NCBI GenBank assembly: GCA_047618565.1
Contig: JBLHKW010000056.1
Location: 1-29,041, forward strand
DNA length: 29,041 bases
Source of the DNA: JBLHKW01 sp047618565
GTDB taxonomy: Bacteria > Planctomycetota > UBA1135 > GCA-002686595
Direction: 5' to 3'
Below the pieces are notes generated by a model. It saw only the letters and a list, made by a program, of their open reading frames with translations. It was not told the origin of the DNA and searched no databases. Positions 16,548-23,721 of the stretch are shown piece after piece. The position numbers and the translations under genes are program-made. Each line of letters opens with the position of its first letter. The first letter of the stretch is position 1.

Positions 16548-17795
16548 ATGTATCCGAGGGCAATGAAGCTCTGCAGCGCTCTGAGCGCAGTCTGTCTGCT
16601 CGTCGGCCTTGCCGACGCCGGGCAGAAGTCGATGAAGATGGTGCGTGCCGGGGCGGACGGAGCCCGCGCGCGAAACTTTCAGGATCAGCAAGGTCTGATC
16701 GTCCGCCAGATTCCGGCCGGCGAACTCCTGCGTGTGCATGGCGAGGACGTCGGGTTCCTCGACGTCGAGGTCTCCGGTGGCCTGCAGGTGTGGGTCTTCG
16801 GTGAGTTCCTCGAGGAGGAAGTCGTCGAGGGCGCAGGTACCGTGCTGCGCGTGACCACGTCGCGCGTCAACATGCGTCCGCGTCCCGGTGCCTCAACGGC
16901 CAACATGCCGATCCGCACCAAGCTCAACCTCGGTGACCGCGTGCGCCTGATCGAGCGCGCCGACCCGAGCAAGCCTCTGGCCGAGGACTGGGTGCGGGTC
17001 TGGTCCCCGCGCACGTCGCGCGCCTGGGTGAGTGCGAGCGAGACCGAACCGGTCGCCAACATGGCGGCCGCAAACTCGGAGTGGCAGCGTTCCGCGCCGA
17101 TGGTTCCCGCTGCCGTGCTGATTCCCAATAAGTCCGCGGACTCCGCTGCCGCTGGCGGCACGGTCGATGCGGCCGGAACCCAGGTCCCGGCCACGAACTC
17201 CACGGATTCCGGCTCGGGCGCCGGAGTGGCTACCGGAGTGGCTGAACTGGCCGCAGCGGACCGCCTCTACGACTCGATGCGCGACGACCCGATGGCTGAC
17301 TTCGGCCCCGTTATCGCCGCCTACGAGCTGGCCCTGAAGGAGGCCATTCCGGGCAGCACCAATGCGGAACTCGCTGCTCGCCGCGTGCAGGAAGCGCAGG
17401 TTCGCAAGAGCCACATCGAGCTCAAGCAGCAGATGGCCGGCGAGCGCCAGTCGCGCGAAGCGCAGCAGGCCGAGCTCCAGCTCGCCGGCGAGACGCGGGA
17501 ACTGGCCAGTACTCCCAACTGGGGGCGCTTCGACACTCGCGGCTGGATTACCCGGCGCACACTGCCCGACGGTGAGCGTTACATCGTCGAGTGGCGCGGT
17601 GACGTCATTGCCGAGATCGTCTGCACGACCGGTCGTTACGACCTGGCCCTGTTCGACGGATTCGAGGTCGGAGTCGTCGGCAAGATGATCGAGGAGTCGC
17701 GCATCTCTGCCGATCGTCTCATCGGTTACCCCAAGGTGATCGACGCCAGCGCGATCGAGGTCATCTCGGGCAGCGGCCTGCGCCGCGCGCGCTGA
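16548..17795 (+). CDS. Exported bacterial-SH3-domain protein
   Basis: The ATG at 16548 is chosen over upstream in-frame codons because GACCGAGG precedes it and a signal peptide (MKLCSALSAVCLLVGLADA) follows. The 415-residue product has a first SH3-like stretch at about 48-92 (LLRVHGEDVGFLDV...VWVFGEFLEE) and a clearer SH3_3-type domain at about 99-165 (RVTTSRVNMRPRPG...EDWVRVWSP...AWVSASE). A Ser/Ala/Gly-rich linker comes next, then a Gln/Glu/Arg-rich probable coiled coil (about 285-325). The last part (about 330-415) contains GWITRRTLPDGERYIVEW and LALFDGFEVGVVGKM. SH3-type domains in exported bacterial proteins often bind cell-wall peptides; ligand unknown. A periplasmic envelope role is inferred. 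The small cysteine protein follows 41 bp later. Confidence 0.85.
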   Translation: MYPRAMKLCSALSAVCLLVGLADAGQKSMKMVRAGADGARARNFQDQQGLIVRQIPAGELLRVHGEDVGFLDVEVSGGLQVWVFGEFLEEEVVEGAGTVLRVTTSRVNMRPRPGASTANMPIRTKLNLGDRVRLIERADPSKPLAEDWVRVWSPRTSRAWVSASETEPVANMAAANSEWQRSAPMVPAAVLIPNKSADSAAAGGTVDAAGTQVPATNSTDSGSGAGVATGVAELAAADRLYDSMRDDPMADFGPVIAAYELALKEAIPGSTNAELAARRVQEAQVRKSHIELKQQMAGERQSREAQQAELQLAGETRELASTPNWGRFDTRGWITRRTLPDGERYIVEWRGDVIAEIVCTTGRYDLALFDGFEVGVVGKMIEESRISADRLIGYPKVIDASAIEVISGSGLRRAR

Positions 17796-17823
17796 CCCGG
17801 GGCCAGCAGCCAATTCCATTCCC

Positions 17824-17829
17824 TACCCT
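17824..17829 (+). promoter_or_regulatory. TANNNT box before the four-cysteine mini-protein
   Basis: TACCCT lies 7 nt before the ATG at 17837 and there is no Shine-Dalgarno. It fits a leaderless -10 element. No TTG-type -35 is present, so read-through from the SH3 gene is the alternative. Confidence 0.3.
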
Positions 17830-17836
17830 CGGACTC

Positions 17837-18031
17837 ATGTCCGGGGGCGGGGAACCACCACGACCGATGTTTCATTCGCTCCTGCAGCGCCTGGGCCAGT
17901 TCTTTCGCCGGCTATTCGCGATCGGCGGGAGTGGCTATCTGTGCGACCGCTGCAAGTGGGACTACGGCGACGCGTGCAGCCGGCCCGAGCGCCCCAACGC
18001 GCACACCTGCCCGGACTTCAAGCGGCGCTGA
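17837..18031 (+). CDS. Small four-cysteine protein, probable metal knuckle
   Basis: The 64-residue product has a basic amphipathic front (LLQRLGQFFRRLFAI) and a C-terminal cluster Cys36-x2-Cys39-x7-Cys47-x10-Cys58 within CDRCKWDYGDACSRPERPN. This spacing suggests a zinc or other metal site. The dense cysteine pattern, ARPN-type turn and basic tail look like a real conserved mini-protein, not a chance frame. It could start at 17837 or at codon 11 (17867). It lies 41 bp behind the SH3 gene on the same strand. Function unknown; nucleic-acid or protein binding would fit the basic charge. Confidence 0.6.
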   Translation: MSGGGEPPRPMFHSLLQRLGQFFRRLFAIGGSGYLCDRCKWDYGDACSRPERPNAHTCPDFKRR

Positions 18032-18096
18032 TGCGCGCGCGCTGGAGTCCCGTCCTGCGGTCGCACGTTCGGTGGAGAGCCCCGCCGGCGTCCTTC

Positions 18097-20139
18097 TCAG
18101 TTGCAGAAGGTGACCCGCACCGCGTCGCTCAGGTTGAAACCCGTTCCACCGGGCCCGGATGGGTCCAGGAACCAGAACTGGAAGGACCAGCTTGAGCCAG
18201 GGTGAATCGCCCCGGGCCCGGTCGATGGCAGAGCCGATTGCGCGTCGGCATGACCGTTTGCGTCGACCGACACAGCTGGTTGCAGGCGATAGACCTCGCG
18301 GCCGATGCATCTGAATCCGTCTCCGAACGGAACCTGTACGGGCTGCGACCCGTAGAAGAACACCCCGACGCTGCCGGGCGGGGCGGAGCTGACGTTCAGC
18401 CTGAACCCGGTCTGGGCGGCGCGTGGGCTACCCTGAAACCCGATGCTCGCGGCGGCGCCGGTCGAGTTGGGCAGGGCCTGGCAGAGCGTCTCGATCTGGC
18501 CGCATCCGTGCGTGGACTCCCAGGCACCCATGTCGACGCTGGCGCCGTGCACGCGCGTGGCGCCGCGCAGGTCGAGCGGCGTGGGTTCACTCCAGTCGCC
18601 GTCGACGTCGAGGTCCGTGGTGTCCTCCGGAATGGCCGTGCGCGATCCCGCATCCACGCACGGAGAGTCAACGGCAAGCCGGAAGTTACCGGCGGACGGA
18701 TTCACCAGGCGCGGGTCGCCGCTCAAGTTCCCGAGTCCAGGGACGGGCTGGTCGATGAAGCTGAAGCTCACGGCCGGCGTGCCTCCCAGCTGGGGGAGCG
18801 AATTCCCGCTCAGGACGCAGTTGGTGACGCTCGCGCCCTCATCGCAGCTGGCGGCTCCATCGATGGCCGCGGAATTACCGACGAACGTGGAGAGGGAAGC
18901 CTGGATCCGACCGCCAATCAACGCGCCGCCCGTCCCGGCAGCAGAGTTCTCCATGAACAGGCAGTTTGTGAACCGCGGCCTTCCAAGGCGATCGCTGAGT
19001 GCTGCGCCGCCATCCTCGGAGGCGCTGTTGGCGATGAACTTGCAGCTCACGAGATGCGGGTGACCCCTGAAATTGTAGAGTCCGGCCCCGGACATGGCTT
19101 GATTGGCGATGAAATCGCAGCCGACGAACTGTGGATGACCCAGGTAGTTCCACACGCCGCCCCCGTCGGTGGCTGAGTTGCCCTGCAGCAGACAGTGTCG
19201 GAATACCGCGTCGCCACTGTAGTTGAAGACCGCTCCGCCGTTGCCGTCGGCCGAGTTGTCCCGGAACACGCACGCGTCGAATGATGGAATACCGTCGTAG
19301 CTGTAGAAGCCTGCACCCCCGCCTCCGGCCGTGTTGCCCTGGAATACACATTCCTCAAAGGTGGGCGCGCCGTGGTAGGTCATCAGGCCGCCGCCGTTAG
19401 TGCCTGCAGCGTTGTTCCGGAAGTCGCTGCGACTGAAGGTGGAGTTGCCCTCGTAGTTGGCGAGTCCGCCACCGCTGGCGGGGGCGGAGTTGTCCTCGAA
19501 GACACAATCCTCGACGATGACCTGGGCGTTGTAACAGTATGCGCCGCCGCCGCTGGCGTCGCTATCGGTCACGGTGTTGGACCGAAAGGTGCAGTTGATG
19601 AGGAGTACTGTGTCATTCGAGGAGCGCAGGCCACCGCCCCCTTCGGCCGCGGTGTTCCCGAGGAAGAGGACGTTGCGCACGGTGAGCGATCCGCCACCGG
19701 CGGCGGCAAGCCCGCCACCGCGCGTGGGCCAGGACCCGTTCATCACGGTGAACCCATCGATGACCGTGTCTCTACCAGCGCTGAGGACGCGATGCGTGCC
19801 CTGTCCATCGAGAACGGTGGGGTTGGCCGCAGGGTCCCGTTCGGATTGAAGGACCTCCGTGCCGTCAAAGCCGCCGAACAGGCTGTCGCCATGCCTGACG
19901 ACGAACTGCCCAGCCTCCGCGTAGGTTCCGCGCGCGACCCAGGTGTGGTGGATGCCTGCGTCGCTCGCGACCGTGAGCGCATCGATTAGCCCGTTGAAAG
20001 CGGATCCCCAGCTCTGGCCATCACCACCTGCTGGCGCGGTCTTGTCGACGTAGATCACCGTCTGGGCCGGGGCCGAGGCTGCGAGCGAGGCGAGCAATAC
20101 GACGGACAGAACACGACGAACGAACGGGTGGTGCTTCAT
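18097..20139 (-). CDS. Exported right-handed beta-helix protein with Pmp-like repeats
   Basis: The ATG at 20139 is chosen over the longer frame because a signal peptide follows (RRVLSVVLLASLAASAPAQ). The 680-residue product opens with VIYVDKTAPAGGDGQSWGSA and GIHHTWVARGTYAE, the entry to a parallel beta-helix. About a dozen coils of 22-25 residues follow, with the pattern F..C.F..N.A...GGG...Y.G.P., strongly like the Chlamydia polymorphic-outer-membrane-protein repeats. SPCVDAGS and a DLRG segment lead to a C-terminal module (PNSTGAAAS...FFYGSQPVQVPFGDGFRC...WSFQFWFLDP...VRVTF) that recurs in the divergent neighbour. It is probably secreted or surface-exposed, with adhesion or polysaccharide binding as guesses. 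The intergenic region with 20511-22475 is shared. A 6-bp hairpin (18092-18110) spans its stop codon. Confidence 0.9.
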   Translation of the reverse strand: MKHHPFVRRVLSVVLLASLAASAPAQTVIYVDKTAPAGGDGQSWGSAFNGLIDALTVASDAGIHHTWVARGTYAEAGQFVVRHGDSLFGGFDGTEVLQSERDPAANPTVLDGQGTHRVLSAGRDTVIDGFTVMNGSWPTRGGGLAAAGGGSLTVRNVLFLGNTAAEGGGGLRSSNDTVLLINCTFRSNTVTDSDASGGGAYCYNAQVIVEDCVFEDNSAPASGGGLANYEGNSTFSRSDFRNNAAGTNGGGLMTYHGAPTFEECVFQGNTAGGGGAGFYSYDGIPSFDACVFRDNSADGNGGAVFNYSGDAVFRHCLLQGNSATDGGGVWNYLGHPQFVGCDFIANQAMSGAGLYNFRGHPHLVSCKFIANSASEDGGAALSDRLGRPRFTNCLFMENSAAGTGGALIGGRIQASLSTFVGNSAAIDGAASCDEGASVTNCVLSGNSLPQLGGTPAVSFSFIDQPVPGLGNLSGDPRLVNPSAGNFRLAVDSPCVDAGSRTAIPEDTTDLDVDGDWSEPTPLDLRGATRVHGASVDMGAWESTHGCGQIETLCQALPNSTGAAASIGFQGSPRAAQTGFRLNVSSAPPGSVGVFFYGSQPVQVPFGDGFRCIGREVYRLQPAVSVDANGHADAQSALPSTGPGAIHPGSSWSFQFWFLDPSGPGGTGFNLSDAVRVTFCN

Positions 20140-20355
20140 GGTGTGATTCAGCTGCTGGTGACCTGAACGTGCACTGCTTTCGATCCCGAGCCCGTGGCAT
20201 CGGAGAGAGGGCGGAAGCCAGATACTTCGCTGGATGGCCGGTTTCCGAGTGTAGATGGCCTTCGAGATTCGCGCCACGCGGGGCGCCTGAATTCAGAGCA
20301 GGCGCGCAGTCGCGAGATCATGCCTGGGCAGTGTCATGAGCCGCCGAGTCCGGCG

Positions 20356-20378
20356 CCTACCCCTGGGACAGGGGTAGG
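20356..20378. promoter_or_regulatory. Palindromic operator candidate
   Basis: Perfect 10-bp arms CCTACCCCTG (20356-20365) and CAGGGGTAGG (20369-20378) flank GGA. The right arm ends exactly where the -35 of the rightward promoter begins. With no gene ending here, a terminator is unlikely and a dimeric regulator site is the best reading. Confidence 0.5.
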
Positions 20379-20407
20379 TTGACGGTGTTGTGCAACGCTC
20401 TCACAAT
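20379..20407 (+). promoter_or_regulatory. Promoter of the rightward beta-helix gene
   Basis: TTGACG (20379-20384), a 17-nt spacer and CACAAT (20402-20407) match housekeeping consensus at 5 and 4 of 6 bases. Initiation near 20414 would give a leader of about 97 nt. Confidence 0.55.
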
Positions 20408-20429
20408 GGCCGCTATCTGGCTCCAATCG

Positions 20430-20481
20430 GCTGGTGACGGGCGCGGCCCTTTTTTGACCGTAGCGTCCATTCGTCACCGGC
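20430..20481 (+). promoter_or_regulatory. Structured leader with T-run upstream of the beta-helix gene
   Basis: GCTGGTGACG (20430-20439) pairs with CGTCACCGGC (20472-20481), allowing one G-T pair. Within it a short GGGC-GCG-GCCC hairpin (20439-20449) is followed directly by six T (20450-20455). This could be a weak attenuator; the four-pair stem is short. Confidence 0.3.
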
Positions 20482-20510
20482 TCTCCTCTCAGTTTCGTTT
20501 CCGAGGTGTT

Positions 20511-22352
20511 ATGCAAAGGCGCTATCTGGTCTCGGGCCTCGCAGGTTTCCTTCTCATCGTTTCCTCGCCGTTTGCCGCCGCCCAGTGTGGCCTGGCCTCC
20601 CCCGTGATCCGCTCCTGCACCATCCGGCGCAACGTCGGAAGCTCGCTCTCGACCAGGGGCGGGCCCAGCGGGATGAAGCTCCTGACGAATTCGTCTCCGA
20701 TCGTGGTCGACACGATCTTCGAGGAGAACCGGGGCGCGGCCTCGGTGCAGGGCGGACCTGGTGCATTCCTCGTGGACTCGGGGTCGGACGTCGCCTTCGT
20801 CAGCTGTACGTTCCGGGACAACCTGGGCGGCGATGCTGCGGGCTGCGACGACGCGGGTGCGGGCGCGGGCAAGATCAGTTCGTCGTCGGCCACATTCGTG
20901 ACCTGTGCGTTCGAGGACAACGCAGCGGGGGGCGGGAAGCAGGCGGCCGGTGCCCTGCAGCTCAGCAGCTCCGATGTCATCGTTCGGGAGAGCACGTTCC
21001 TGCGGAACCGTGGGGCAACCTGCCTGTCCGCTGGCTACCAGCCCCCTGGCGGGCCCGGGGCGATCAGGGGTCATTCCGGAAGATTGCGCATCGTGATGAT
21101 CGAATTTCGCTCGAGCATGGGTGATTCGGAGGAGGCCGGTGTCCTCGCGAATTACAGCAATACCGGTCCCTACCTCCTCGACAGCCTGTTCATCGATAAC
21201 GTTGGCGGGTCCGGCGGGTCCGGCGGGTCCGGCGATTTCGGCGGGTCCGGCGCGCTGCGCTTCTCGGAACTGGTGAACGATCTGCCCCAGGTCATACGCG
21301 GCATCCTCGAGCGCAACACCGGCGGGACGGGCCGTGATCGAGGTGGCCCGGGGGCCTTCGATAGCACCTGCGGCGGCGTGATTGCCGACTGCACGTTCCT
21401 GGACAACCAGGGCGGCGACGCCACGCACGGGGATGGTGGTCCCGGTGGGTTGCTCTGCAGGAACGGGTCCACCGTATGCGTCGAGGCATGCCGCCTGGTC
21501 GGGAACACCGGCGGTGCGGCGCAGCACCCGTCGGCGCCCAACCCGGGCTCGGTGCACAGCGGCGCCGGTGCAGTGACATCGATCGGCGCGGACCCGATCA
21601 TCCGCAACTGTGTGATCGCGAACAACCACGGCGGCAACTCGGTCGACTACTGGGGCGGAGCGGGTGCGATCGAGGCCGGCGACGGCGGTCCGATCTTCGT
21701 CAACTGCACGGTCGTGGGGAACGTCGCGGGCGCCGGGTCGACCACGCCGATACCCTCGGGCATGCTCGTCACGATGGGGATGCATGGCGAGGCCGTGAAC
21801 TCGATCTTCTGGAATAACCCCTCGTCTCCGGAGGTCAACCCGGGTGCACCGGTGACCTTCAGTCTGGTACGCGGCGGCCTGGATGGGGTGGGCCACATCG
21901 ACGCCGATCCGCTGCTGGTCGACAGCGCGGGCGGGGACTATCACCTGCGCTGCGCGTCGCCCTGTCGCGACACGGCCACGGGCCTCGCACCGGAACTGTC
22001 GGATGTCGATATCGACGGCGATCCGCGGCTCGTGGGGGCACATGTCGATATCGGCGCGGACGAGTACGACGCGCCGGCCGCTGGATCGAGCTACTGCACC
22101 TCGAGTCCGAACTCGACGGGCAGCGCCGCGTTGATCGACGCCGGAGGGTGCAACTCACTGGAGGACGGAATACTACAGCCGCGTGCTGGCCCGGTGCCGG
22201 ACACCTTCGGCGCGTTCTCCTACGGGACGAACCCGGTTCAGGTCCCTTTCGCCAACGGACCGCGCTGCGTCGGCGGCGCGGTCTTCCGGCGTACCTTCCA
22301 ACCTGTGAGTGGTGGCGCGCTGCTCGATGCCCTCGACTACACGATGCCTTAG
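20511..22352 (+). CDS. Exported beta-helix protein, C-terminal module cut by an in-frame TAG
   Basis: The ATG at 20511 has CCGAGG upstream and begins a signal peptide (QRRYLVSGLAGFLLIVSSP...AAAQC). The 613-residue frame has beta-helix coils of the type IIRNCVIANNHGGN and ADCTFLDNQGGD, rich in Gly and Asn, and a Gly-Ser tract (about residues 232-246) from a 9-bp tandem repeat. It then shows SPCRDTAT, DIGADEYD and the module shared with the leftward neighbour (SPNSTGSAAL...FSYGTNPVQVPFANGPRC). Translation stops at TAG 22350-22352, directly after LDYTMP. The same frame then continues for 40 sense codons with the missing end of the module. The product is therefore a truncated version, either functional as it stands or a recent pseudogene. 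Confidence 0.85.
   Translation: MQRRYLVSGLAGFLLIVSSPFAAAQCGLASPVIRSCTIRRNVGSSLSTRGGPSGMKLLTNSSPIVVDTIFEENRGAASVQGGPGAFLVDSGSDVAFVSCTFRDNLGGDAAGCDDAGAGAGKISSSSATFVTCAFEDNAAGGGKQAAGALQLSSSDVIVRESTFLRNRGATCLSAGYQPPGGPGAIRGHSGRLRIVMIEFRSSMGDSEEAGVLANYSNTGPYLLDSLFIDNVGGSGGSGGSGDFGGSGALRFSELVNDLPQVIRGILERNTGGTGRDRGGPGAFDSTCGGVIADCTFLDNQGGDATHGDGGPGGLLCRNGSTVCVEACRLVGNTGGAAQHPSAPNPGSVHSGAGAVTSIGADPIIRNCVIANNHGGNSVDYWGGAGAIEAGDGGPIFVNCTVVGNVAGAGSTTPIPSGMLVTMGMHGEAVNSIFWNNPSSPEVNPGAPVTFSLVRGGLDGVGHIDADPLLVDSAGGDYHLRCASPCRDTATGLAPELSDVDIDGDPRLVGAHVDIGADEYDAPAAGSSYCTSSPNSTGSAALIDAGGCNSLEDGILQPRAGPVPDTFGAFSYGTNPVQVPFANGPRCVGGAVFRRTFQPVSGGALLDALDYTMP
21204..21248 (+). repeat. Nine-base tandem repeat encoding Gly-Gly-Ser
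   Basis: Units GGCGGGTCC occur at 21204-21212, 21213-21221, 21222-21230 and 21240-21248, with one diverged unit (GGCGATTTC) at 21231-21239. They encode a GGS linker inside the beta-helix protein. Copy number could change by replication slippage without shifting the frame. Confidence 0.85.
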
Positions 22353-22475
22353 CGTCCTGCAGCGCAGATCACGCTAGGGTCGAACTGGTACTTCCAGGCC
22401 TACTACAGAGACCCTGCCGGCGCAGGATCCCAGGTGGACCTCAGGAACGGGTTGCAGATCACCTTTGGACCCTGA
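22353..22475 (+). pseudogene. Stranded 3' end of the beta-helix gene after the TAG
   Basis: In the same frame as the upstream gene, codons 22353-22472 read RPAAQITLGSNWYFQAYY, then RDPAGAGSQVDLRNGLQITF and GP, ending at TGA 22473-22475. The leftward neighbour has the equivalent GSSWSFQFWFLDP...LSDAVRVTF at its C-terminus. A single C-to-T change (CAG to TAG) would explain the interruption. No ribosome site or start codon suggests separate translation. Confidence 0.8.
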
Positions 22476-22530
22476 TCGGGGCGTGTACTTGCAGTCGGGA
22501 TCGTGTCGGTCCGGCCTGGAGCAGGCGCTG

Positions 22531-22548
22531 GAGGCCTTCTGTGGCCTC
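22531..22548. terminator. Weak hairpin between convergent beta-helix and tgt genes
   Basis: GAGGCC (22531-22536) and GGCCTC (22543-22548) enclose TTCTGT in the 79-bp gap between the TGA at 22475 and the tgt stop. The six-pair stem has no strong T-run. It is the only candidate terminator here. Confidence 0.3.
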
Positions 22549-22554
22549 TGTTCG

Positions 22555-23721
22555 TCAGAGTCGCGCCTGGAGTGCTTCCATGCAGGAGGTGCGCAGTTGC
22601 GCTAACCGATCCTCGGCGATCGCGTGTCGGATGCGTTCCAGCAACCTGTGGAAGAAGCGCAGGTTGTGTACCGAGAGCAGCACGCCTGCGAGCATCTCGC
22701 GCGAGACTGCCAGGTGGCGCAGCACACCACGGCTGAAGCGTGCGCACGTCTCGCAGTCGCAGTCCGGATCGAGCGGGCGCGTGTCGTTCTTCCAGCGACT
22801 GTTGCGAACGTTGATGCGTCCGAGGCTGGTGAAGGCCTGGTGGGTGCGCGCATGTCGGGTCGGGGTCACGCAGTCGAACAGGTCCGCGCCTTGCTCGATC
22901 GAGTCGAAGAAGTCAATCGGTGTGCCGACGCCCATCAGGTAGCGCGGCTTGTCATCGGGCAGGAGTGGCGCGGTGCTGGCGACGGTGGCACGGATCGCTT
23001 CGCGGTCCTCGCCGACGCTGACGCCGCCGATCGCGTAGCCGACCAGATCGTGGGCGCAGACGTGCTCCACGGAAGCACGCCGCAGGTCCTCGAAGGCGCC
23101 GCCCTGGATGATCCCGAAAAGGGCCTGGCCGGACTCCAATCCGCCGTTAGAGCGCCACCTCTCGACGCAGCGATCGAGCCAGGCGTGCGTGCGATCGGTG
23201 GCATTCTGGACGTCGTTGCGCGCGTGCGGGTCGGCCGGACACTGGTCGAAGGCCATGATGACGTCGGCGCCCAGCTTGTGCTGGATGTCCATCACGCGCT
23301 CCGGGGTGAAGCGCACCGGGCTTCCGTCGACGATCGACTTGAAGGAGACGCCGTCCTCGTCGACCTGGCGCAGGTCGCGCAGGCTGAAGACCTGGTAACC
23401 GCCCGAATCCGTGAGGATCGGACCGTCCCAGCCCATGAAAGTGTGCAGGCCGCCGAGGGCCGCGACCGTGTCCTCGCCTGGGCGCAGATGCAGGTGGTAG
23501 GTGTTGGCGAGCACCATGCTCGAGCCCACCTGCGCGAGGTCGCGCGGCAGCACGCCCTTGACCGTGCCGCGCGTACCGACCGGCATGAAGGCGGGCGTCA
23601 CCACCGTTCCGTGGGGCGTATGGAAGCGCCCGTTGCGCGCCTGTCCGCTCGAGCGGTGGGTGACCTCGAAGTCGAAGCCGCTGCCCGCGTCGGTGCGCGA
23701 AGCGCCGTCCGGAAACGTCAC
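22555..23721 (-). CDS. tgt: tRNA-guanine transglycosylase
   Basis: Tgt exchanges guanine 34 for preQ1 in tRNAs with GUN anticodons, a step of queuosine synthesis. The 388-residue product has the general-base region LTDSGGYQVFSL with Asp105, the nucleophile Asp283 in LFDCVTPTRHAR, GIIQGG and YAIGGVSVGE for base recognition, and a zinc site Cys321, Cys323, Cys326, His352. These align in spacing with Asp102, Asp280 and the zinc ligands of the Zymomonas enzyme. The start is GTG at 23721, overlapping the ruvB TGA as GTGA, which suggests translational coupling. The N-terminus is about ten residues longer than usual. queA, often in this cluster, is absent between the two genes. Confidence 0.97.
   Translation of the reverse strand: MTFPDGASRTDAGSGFDFEVTHRSSGQARNGRFHTPHGTVVTPAFMPVGTRGTVKGVLPRDLAQVGSSMVLANTYHLHLRPGEDTVAALGGLHTFMGWDGPILTDSGGYQVFSLRDLRQVDEDGVSFKSIVDGSPVRFTPERVMDIQHKLGADVIMAFDQCPADPHARNDVQNATDRTHAWLDRCVERWRSNGGLESGQALFGIIQGGAFEDLRRASVEHVCAHDLVGYAIGGVSVGEDREAIRATVASTAPLLPDDKPRYLMGVGTPIDFFDSIEQGADLFDCVTPTRHARTHQAFTSLGRINVRNSRWKNDTRPLDPDCDCETCARFSRGVLRHLAVSREMLAGVLLSVHNLRFFHRLLERIRHAIAEDRLAQLRTSCMEALQARL

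Larger units (their letters stand above)
20140..20510. other. Divergent control region between two beta-helix genes
   Basis: The 371-bp gap contains a palindrome (20356-20378), a plus-strand promoter directly beside it, and a structured leader (20414-20510) with a T-run. I found no convincing promoter for the leftward gene. Both flanking genes have in-frame extensions into this gap that do not look like protein. Confidence 0.55.

Noticed and set aside
18092..18110. Six-pair hairpin spanning the stop codon of the leftward beta-helix gene
   Set aside because: Short, not followed by T-rich sequence on the minus strand, and partly coding; noted only.
21204..21248. Tandem units as a CRISPR array
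   Set aside because: Units are nine bases, contiguous and in frame with a coding sequence; there are no spacers.
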